DNA of 20,004 bases, taken from an uncultured Opitutia bacterium (GTDB taxonomy: Bacteria > Verrucomicrobiota > Verrucomicrobiia > Opitutales > UBA953). The notes beneath the pieces were generated by a model that saw only the letters and a program-made list of their open reading frames with translations, was not told where the DNA came from and ran no database searches. This document shows, piece by piece, positions 16,001 through 20,004 of the stretch. The translations under genes were made by a program, and so were the position numbers. The stretch is from NCBI GenBank assembly GCA_903829855.1, contig CAIKRN010000060.1:1-20004 (forward strand), written 5' to 3'. Every line of letters starts with the position of its first letter. The first letter of the stretch is position 1.

Positions 16001-16181
16001 AGCCGCGGCCCCGGCTATGGCCGAGGGAGCCGAAGAGACCATGATGGCTGCCACCACTGGACCGGGCGCTGAAGGCATGCTGCGGAATACGGGCGAGCTT
16101 ATTTCTCGTAACCCGCTGACCCCAATGGAGTTGCTGGCTCAGGCCCTGATCCTGTCGAACGAGTTTGTCTACGTAAACTAA
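13008..16181 (+). CDS. PSD1-B: secreted planctomycete cytochrome c + DUF1549 + DUF1553 protein
   Basis: A 1057-residue exported haem protein. Signal peptide 1-21 (MKPFRQTAILATLLATAFVHA); cytochrome c domain with CFECH (47-51) and likely axial M103 in AMPPKK; DUF1549 about 160-395 with FLRRLSYDLIGLPPT, HYGERWARHWLDTARYSD and CARCHDHKFDPIP (372-384); a helical middle (about 400-665); DUF1553 about 670-950 with RGDKNKRGAMVPRR, NRIWMKHFGEGFV, NMSEKPSHPELLDYL and PQQALFFMNN. An Ala/Lys/Thr-rich, probably disordered segment (about 955-1025) is inserted before the last helix (NEFVYVN end). ATG 13008 opens the signal peptide. Unlike the other two PSD1 genes it is not followed by a DUF1501 gene; a strong terminator follows instead. 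It is a close tandem paralogue of PSD1-C. Function unknown; haem binding is well supported. Confidence 0.93.
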   Translation: MKPFRQTAILATLLATAFVHAADEPVASKEGLEFFEKNVRPILADRCFECHSADKGSSKGGLILDSRDGAYKGGDEGPSVVPGNLEKSLLVKAVRYTDPEFAMPPKKSGGKLPDDKIAILEEWVKMGAPMPAGGAAKLTGLTGKARQHWAFQPVKKAAVPTVKNKDWVKNPIDAFVLAKLEEKGLVPNPVADPESFLRRLSYDLIGLPPTSEQVEGFIKAYEAGVASDAIANRAGRPANNVETVVAKQVDFLLASPHYGERWARHWLDTARYSDTRGLQVDQGDSLFRDYRYAYAWTYRDYVINAFNDDKPYDKFVLEQLAADRLPDIAPDDARLAALGFITVGKRFDDVHDTIDERIDTATKAFIGLTVSCARCHDHKFDPIPTADYYSLHGIFASIVEPLQHPTIGATGKGAAARADFQKRLAMLQDEQVAGFFKYMRETRARYDHEMAGRLMLATVRGGSSEAGDYSERYKIDLQSMTDFAAMRVQKDSPITGPFAHAAEVPVVYFAERAQAVIDEALNDTEHPVNPIIAAALRGLKPKKLDDVAAAYQKAYNDNKAAILAHLAALAKPGDGWKKTSPAIAQMTTYPWAIPSYDEIVDNEEMISLFSTRKFCADWQNRPVYGGIGNRAPVAYFRHTQINELRLSHPGVPGEAMAVQDSEAPKDSYVFIRGDKNKRGAMVPRRFLDILTIGERRPYVDGSGRLEFARSIVSKDNPMTARVAVNRIWMKHFGEGFVNSPDDLGNMSEKPSHPELLDYLAADFMENGWTIKRLHRMIVMSNAYRLDSNPTVNALVVKKGAVDPLKIDASNRLLWRANLRRLDFEAIRDSMILLTGRMNPAVGGQPANITEEPFSYRRSLYGYVDRRRLSDTLAQFDYSDPDMANSKRNTTIVPQQALFFMNNALSVEAARAVAARKDVVNAMSEDQRIVAMFRSLFQRRPSTAEIRMAQEFVTKQKMQAATANLRTAAKATVAGAKTTAAGTKPKTGVVANNTKSAGKAAAPAMAEGAEETMMAATTGPGAEGMLRNTGELISRNPLTPMELLAQALILSNEFVYVN

Positions 16182-16200
16182 GCATTTTAGCACGTTTTTA

Positions 16201-16237
16201 ACGAAGCCGCCCCATCGGGGCGGCTTCGTCTGTTTTA
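16201..16237 (+). terminator. Rho-independent terminator after PSD1-B
   Basis: A perfect 13-bp stem (16201-16213 with 16217-16229) closed by a 3-nt loop, followed by CTGTTTTA. It lies 19 nt after the PSD1-B stop and should separate PSD1-B from PSD1-C transcription. Confidence 0.85.
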
Positions 16238-16252
16238 GGGTAAAAATGACCA

Positions 16253-16330
16253 ATCAATTGGTTGATATCTTCTAGGTCTGAACAAGAATTAATAACCAGA
16301 AGGACCACCCCAGTCGTTGTGCCCCACAAC
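16253..16330 (+). promoter_or_regulatory. Inverted repeats in the PSD1-C upstream region
   Basis: Two small inverted repeats: ATCAA-TTGG-TTGAT (16253-16266), a possible operator, and GTTGTG-CCC-CACAAC (16316-16330), a leader hairpin ending 24 nt before the PSD1-C ATG. The leader after it is pyrimidine-rich with no Shine-Dalgarno. No confident promoter hexamers are seen between 16238 and 16354. Confidence 0.3.
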
Positions 16331-16354
16331 CGTTCTTCCCCTACCAATTTCTTT

Positions 16355-19300
16355 ATGCAGTTCCGTCTTAACGCCGTTCGCTTTCTCACTCTAACCGCTG
16401 TGCTGAGTGGTGCCGCTGTGCGCGCCGCCGACGAAGCGAAGCCTGTGGAAAAGATGGACCCCGCCGGCCTAGAGTTCTTTGAAAAGAACGTTCGCCCGAT
16501 TTTCACCGAGCGTTGCTACAAGTGTCACTCGTCGGCGGAAGGTGTGTCCAAGGGCGGCTTACTCATGGATACGCGTGCGGGTTTGCTGTCCGGCGGCGAC
16601 CAGGGGCCAGCGGTCGTTCCGGGCGACCTCAAGAAATCATTACTCCTCGTCGCGGTGCATCAGACCGACCCAGAGCTTTCGATGCCTCCGCGCAAGGAAG
16701 GCGCCAAGCTTTCTGACAAGCAGATTTCCGTGCTCGAAGAATGGGTGAAGATGGGGGCGCCTGCTCCGGTTGGTTCGGGCGGCGCGAAGCTTACCGGCCT
16801 TTCTCAAAAAGCCCGTGACCATTGGGCGTTCAAGCCCGTTGGCGAATACCCCGTACCGACGAAGCTCAGCCTCCCCGGCTGGTGTCAGACGGAGATTGAT
16901 GCATTCGTCATGTCTAAGCTAGATCAGCTCGGATTAAAGCCCAGCCCGGCCGCCGACGGCGAAGCGCTGCTCCGTCGACTTAACTACGACTTGATTGGTT
17001 TGCCACCCACGAACTCGGAAGTGGAAAGCTTCGGTCGCGAATATGATACCGCCGTGGCCCGCGATGTGCTTTCACTGCGCAGCGGACAGCCCTCCCGCGC
17101 CGCCACCGCTGTCGTGGAGCGTGCCGTGGATCGCTTGCTCGCCTCGCCTCACTACGGTGAGCGCTGGGCCCGTCACTGGCTCGATACCGCTCGCTACTCC
17201 GACACCAAGGGCCTACGCCGCAACGGTGGCATCGAAAACTTCGAAAGCTCTTGGACTTATCGCGATTACGTTATCGACGCGTTCAATACGGATAAGCCCT
17301 ACGACCAGTTCATCATCGAGCAGCTGGCGGCGGATCGTCTGCCGGATTTGGCTAAGGATGACCCCCGTCTCGCGGCCCTTGGTTTTATCACACTCGGCAA
17401 GCGTTTCCAGAATGCGGACGACACCATCGATGAGCGCATTGACGCCACCACCAAGGGCTTCCTGGGGCTGACGGTCGCCTGTGCCCGCTGTCACGATCAC
17501 AAGTTCGACCCCATCCCGGCCGCTGATTACTATTCGCTGCACGGGATCTTCTCTTCGATTGGCGAACCCATGCAGTACCCGGTTATTCGTGATCCGTTAC
17601 TTCAGGGTAAGAATGCACCCACCAACGCCTATCGCGCAGACTTCGAGAAGAAGCACGCTGAACTCATCAATGAAACCGGCCGCGGGTACTATAAGCATAT
17701 CGCCGGTCTCTTGAACACCCTCCACAAGGAGTTCGGTCCTCGTGCCTTGGTTTCGATGGTCGGAGGCTACCGCAGCACCGCTGGCTATGATATCTTGAAG
17801 AAGTATGACATGCAGGAAAATCGCGAAATCGACGGCTCCTTCATGGTGCGAGCGGATTCCCCGATTACCGGCCCGCTGGCGCGTCTCAAGCGCGTGAATG
17901 AGAAGACCTTTGAAAAGGATGCACCTGCGGCCATTGCCGAAGCGCTCGCGGACAAGAAGAATCCCGTTAACCCGATCATCGCCGAGGCTTTGCGTACGCT
18001 CAAGCCACGCTCCCTCGAAGAAGTCGCCTTGGCCTACCAGTCCGTCCTGTTGAAGAACCACGACAAGATTTTGGCTCACATTCAGCTCCGTTCCACGCCC
18101 GGCCGTAAGGGCGACAAGGATGATGCCGCCATGGCTCAGCTGGCCTCTTACCCCTGGCCCCTGCCCAACATTGAGGACCTCAGCACCGTTCCGGCGCTCG
18201 AGTTGCTCACTGAGGCCCGCACGTTCTGTGAAGCCTGGCAGGCCGCTCCGAGCCAGACCTTCCGTAACGGCAATAAGCCTGCCAAGTATTTCAAGTTCAA
18301 GGAACTCAACGATCTCGACATCACCCACAAGGGCGGTCCCGGCATGGCGATGGTCGTCACCGACAACGAGAAGCCTCGCGACAGTTACGTCTACATCCGA
18401 GGCGACCGAAATAAGCGCGGTGCCGTCACGCCCCGCCAGTTCTTGGAAATCTTAGCCGGCCCCGATCGCGTCCCCTTCTACGAAGGTAGTGGGCGTCGCG
18501 AGCTCGCGTTATCCATCGCCAGCCGCACCAATCCGCTGACCTCGCGCGTCCTCGTTAATCGTCTGTGGCTGCACCACTTTGGGGCGGGTATTGTCTCCAC
18601 GCCTGACGACTTGGGCAATATGTCTGAAAAGCCAACGCACCCTGAGTTGCTCGACTGGATGGCCACCAACTTCGTTGAGAATGGCTGGTCGATTAAGAAG
18701 ATGCACAAGAAGATTCTGCTGTCCGCCGCCTACCGGCAGTCCGCGAATCCCAATACTAATCCCCAGGTAGCCCAGAAGGGTGCCGTGGATCCCTTCAAGG
18801 TGGACTCCAGTAACAAGTTCATCTGGCACGCCAACCTGCGTCGCTTGGACTTCGAGAGCATCCGTGACTCCATGCTCGTTCTCTCCGGCAAGCTTGATCG
18901 CGCCCTCGGTGGCCGCGCGGTCAACATCACCGACGAACCTTACAGCTATCGGCGCACGATTTATGGCTTCATTGATCGCGATCGCTTGAGCGAGCTGCAG
19001 TCGCAGTTCGACTTCGCTGACCCCGATATGGCCAACACCAAGCGCTCCACGACCATCGTGCCGCAGCAGGCCCTGTTCTTCATGAACAATCCGCTGGCCA
19101 TCGAAGTGGCCCGCAACGTCACATCACGTCCAGAATTGCAAAAGGCTTCTTCCGACTCCGAGCGCATCTCGCAGCTCTATCGCATCATGTACCAGCGTTC
19201 GCCTACGGTACCTGAAATGAAAATCGCCAGTGAGTTTGTCGCCCGTATCGCAGGCTATGTCGATGAGCCCGCCCAAGTTGCCTCGCCGGCCAAGGTCGAT

Positions 19301-19546
19301 CGCATCGCCAAGGCCAAGGAAATTAAGGCTAAAGCCAAGGCTGCGGGTGCCGCTGCGATTGCTGCATCCGGCAAACCCCTACAGCCGGCCGCCGTCGCCG
19401 TGCCTGAGGTTAAGCTCGAAACTGAGGTAAAAGGTGGAAAAATCGTTAATAAGACCGAAATGGTCTCACGCAAAGAGCCCTCCAACCCCTGGGTCATGTT
19501 GGCCCAGTCAATGATTTGCTCGAACGAGTTTGTATATTTGAACTAA
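16355..19546 (+). CDS. PSD1-C: secreted planctomycete cytochrome c + DUF1549 + DUF1553 protein
   Basis: A 1063-residue exported haem protein from the ATG at 16355, which begins a signal peptide (MQFRLNAVRFLTLTAVLSGA, cleavage near 24). The frame is open to a TTG at 16262, but that extension (Arg/Ser-rich, across the leader hairpin) has no signal character. Cytochrome c domain with CYKCH (54-58) and probable axial M110 in SMPPRK; DUF1549 about 165-400 with FLGLTVACARCHDHKFDPIP (CARCH 376-380); helical middle about 405-675; DUF1553 from about 680 with RGDRNKRGAVTPRQ, NRLWLHHFGAGIV, NMSEKPTHPELLDWM and PQQALFFMNN. An Ala/Lys-rich segment (KAKEIKAKAKAAGAAAIAAS) precedes the last helix, which ends NEFVYLN. 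DUF1501-B follows after 33 bp with its own -10-like box. It probably arose with PSD1-B by tandem duplication. Confidence 0.93.
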   Translation: MQFRLNAVRFLTLTAVLSGAAVRAADEAKPVEKMDPAGLEFFEKNVRPIFTERCYKCHSSAEGVSKGGLLMDTRAGLLSGGDQGPAVVPGDLKKSLLLVAVHQTDPELSMPPRKEGAKLSDKQISVLEEWVKMGAPAPVGSGGAKLTGLSQKARDHWAFKPVGEYPVPTKLSLPGWCQTEIDAFVMSKLDQLGLKPSPAADGEALLRRLNYDLIGLPPTNSEVESFGREYDTAVARDVLSLRSGQPSRAATAVVERAVDRLLASPHYGERWARHWLDTARYSDTKGLRRNGGIENFESSWTYRDYVIDAFNTDKPYDQFIIEQLAADRLPDLAKDDPRLAALGFITLGKRFQNADDTIDERIDATTKGFLGLTVACARCHDHKFDPIPAADYYSLHGIFSSIGEPMQYPVIRDPLLQGKNAPTNAYRADFEKKHAELINETGRGYYKHIAGLLNTLHKEFGPRALVSMVGGYRSTAGYDILKKYDMQENREIDGSFMVRADSPITGPLARLKRVNEKTFEKDAPAAIAEALADKKNPVNPIIAEALRTLKPRSLEEVALAYQSVLLKNHDKILAHIQLRSTPGRKGDKDDAAMAQLASYPWPLPNIEDLSTVPALELLTEARTFCEAWQAAPSQTFRNGNKPAKYFKFKELNDLDITHKGGPGMAMVVTDNEKPRDSYVYIRGDRNKRGAVTPRQFLEILAGPDRVPFYEGSGRRELALSIASRTNPLTSRVLVNRLWLHHFGAGIVSTPDDLGNMSEKPTHPELLDWMATNFVENGWSIKKMHKKILLSAAYRQSANPNTNPQVAQKGAVDPFKVDSSNKFIWHANLRRLDFESIRDSMLVLSGKLDRALGGRAVNITDEPYSYRRTIYGFIDRDRLSELQSQFDFADPDMANTKRSTTIVPQQALFFMNNPLAIEVARNVTSRPELQKASSDSERISQLYRIMYQRSPTVPEMKIASEFVARIAGYVDEPAQVASPAKVDRIAKAKEIKAKAKAAGAAAIAASGKPLQPAAVAVPEVKLETEVKGGKIVNKTEMVSRKEPSNPWVMLAQSMICSNEFVYLN

Positions 19547-19559
19547 CCCCCCCTATAAT
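19530..19559 (+). promoter_or_regulatory. Promoter-like TTGTAT-18-TATAAT between PSD1-C and DUF1501-B
   Basis: A perfect TATAAT (19554-19559) preceded by a run of seven C sits in the 33-bp gap, 20 nt before the DUF1501-B ATG; TTGTAT (19530-19535, 3 of 6) lies 18 nt upstream inside the PSD1-C end. The DUF1501-B start has an A/C-rich leader and no Shine-Dalgarno. DUF1501-B may thus be transcribed on its own as well as by read-through. Confidence 0.45.
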
Positions 19560-19579
19560 CACTCATACCCAAAACCCCA

Positions 19580-20004
19580 ATGAAAGACACTAGCTGCGGC
19601 AATTACGTGCCGACCCCCAACTCACGTCGTGAGTTCCTCCGCCAGACCGGTCTCGGCATGGGAACGCTCGCCTTCGGCACCATGGTTGCCGACTACATGG
19701 TCACCGACGCTCACGCCGAGGTCATGGCCAACCTGAAGCCTCGCAAGGCTCCGCTCGCCGCCAAGGCGAAGCACGTCATTCATATCTTCGCAGGTGGTGC
19801 GCCTTCGCACCTCGATACTTTCGATCCGAAGCCCAAGATGAAAGACGTCGCTGAGATGTCGGCTGCTGGCATGAACGGCGTCCTCTTCCCGACCCCGTTT
19901 GAATTCAAGAAGTCCGGCAAGTCCGGTCTCGAGATCAGCGAAATCTTCCCGAAGCTCCAGGGCGTCGCGGACGAAATGTGCGTCATCCGCTCCATGCACC
20001 AGGA
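19580..20004 (+). CDS. DUF1501-B: Tat-exported alkaline-phosphatase-fold protein (3' end cut off)
   Basis: The first 141 residues of a DUF1501 protein; the frame stays open to the window edge. ATG at 19580 begins MKDTSCGNYVPTPN, then a twin-arginine signal SRREFLRQTGLGMGTLAFG (15-33), so export by Tat is expected. The core begins with VIHIFAGGAPSHLDTFDPKP, matching the family's first conserved block, and continues through FEFKKSGKSGLEISEIFPKL to MCVIRSMH. Here the SHLDTFDPKP block is intact, unlike in DUF1501-A. It follows PSD1-C as the usual PSD1-DUF1501 pair. About 300 or more residues should lie beyond the window. Substrate unknown. Confidence 0.92.
   Translation, partial: MKDTSCGNYVPTPNSRREFLRQTGLGMGTLAFGTMVADYMVTDAHAEVMANLKPRKAPLAAKAKHVIHIFAGGAPSHLDTFDPKPKMKDVAEMSAAGMNGVLFPTPFEFKKSGKSGLEISEIFPKLQGVADEMCVIRSMHQ

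Noticed and set aside
16262..16354. Upstream TTG extension of PSD1-C
   Set aside because: It would place 31 non-signal residues before a good signal peptide and cover the leader hairpin; ATG 16355 is the better start.
17597..18328. A 243-residue minus-strand frame inside PSD1-C
   Set aside because: Antisense to the helical middle of PSD1-C with no motif of its own.
1..20004. CRISPR arrays, tRNA or rRNA genes, insertion sequences, attachment sites
   Set aside because: No regularly spaced repeats, tRNA cloverleaf, rRNA segments, transposase motifs or flanking direct repeats were seen.

Overview
The window (about 59% GC by eye, no mobile elements, no RNA operons) looks like chromosomal DNA from a PVC-group bacterium, most likely a Verrucomicrobiota member (Opitutae-like) and less likely a planctomycete. 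The main reasons are three secreted PSD1 proteins (planctomycete-type cytochrome c + DUF1549 + DUF1553) and two Tat-exported DUF1501 proteins within 13 kb, plus a 3-keto-disaccharide hydrolase-like protein. Start regions mostly lack Shine-Dalgarno sequences. The exact taxon cannot be fixed from the sequence.

Left part (1-6388), mixed strands: a partial, divergent proton-pumping membrane pyrophosphatase (minus, cut by the window edge); divergently, a secreted DUF1080/3-keto-disaccharide hydrolase-like protein; a small cupin (minus); a secreted SGNH/GDSL hydrolase preceded by an 8-codon leader ORF; a strong terminator; then a two-gene minus-strand operon in which a sigma-70 family factor with unusual -10-recognition residues overlaps by four bases (GTGA) a secreted single-haem protein of unknown function. 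A 305-bp intergenic region (6389-6693) holds divergent promoters and a possible small structured RNA.

Right part (6694-20004), mostly plus strand: an apparent operon of exported lactonase, PSD1-A and DUF1501-A, with 3-nt gaps; a convergent glycerate kinase (minus); an unpartnered PSD1-B closed by a perfect hairpin terminator; then PSD1-C followed by DUF1501-B, which runs off the window. PSD1-B and PSD1-C are close paralogues in tandem; PSD1-A is a shorter, more distant relative with an inserted beta-sandwich-like segment.

Functionally the coherent theme is extracytoplasmic carbohydrate handling coupled to c-type cytochromes: lactone hydrolysis, 3-keto-glycoside hydrolysis, esterase (SGNH) and alkaline-phosphatase-fold DUF1501 proteins next to haem-bearing PSD1 proteins, with a cytosolic glycerate kinase. 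The roles of PSD1 and DUF1501 are not established from sequence, so this pathway is a hypothesis. Gene calls below are well supported; promoters, leader hairpins and the RNA candidate are weaker.
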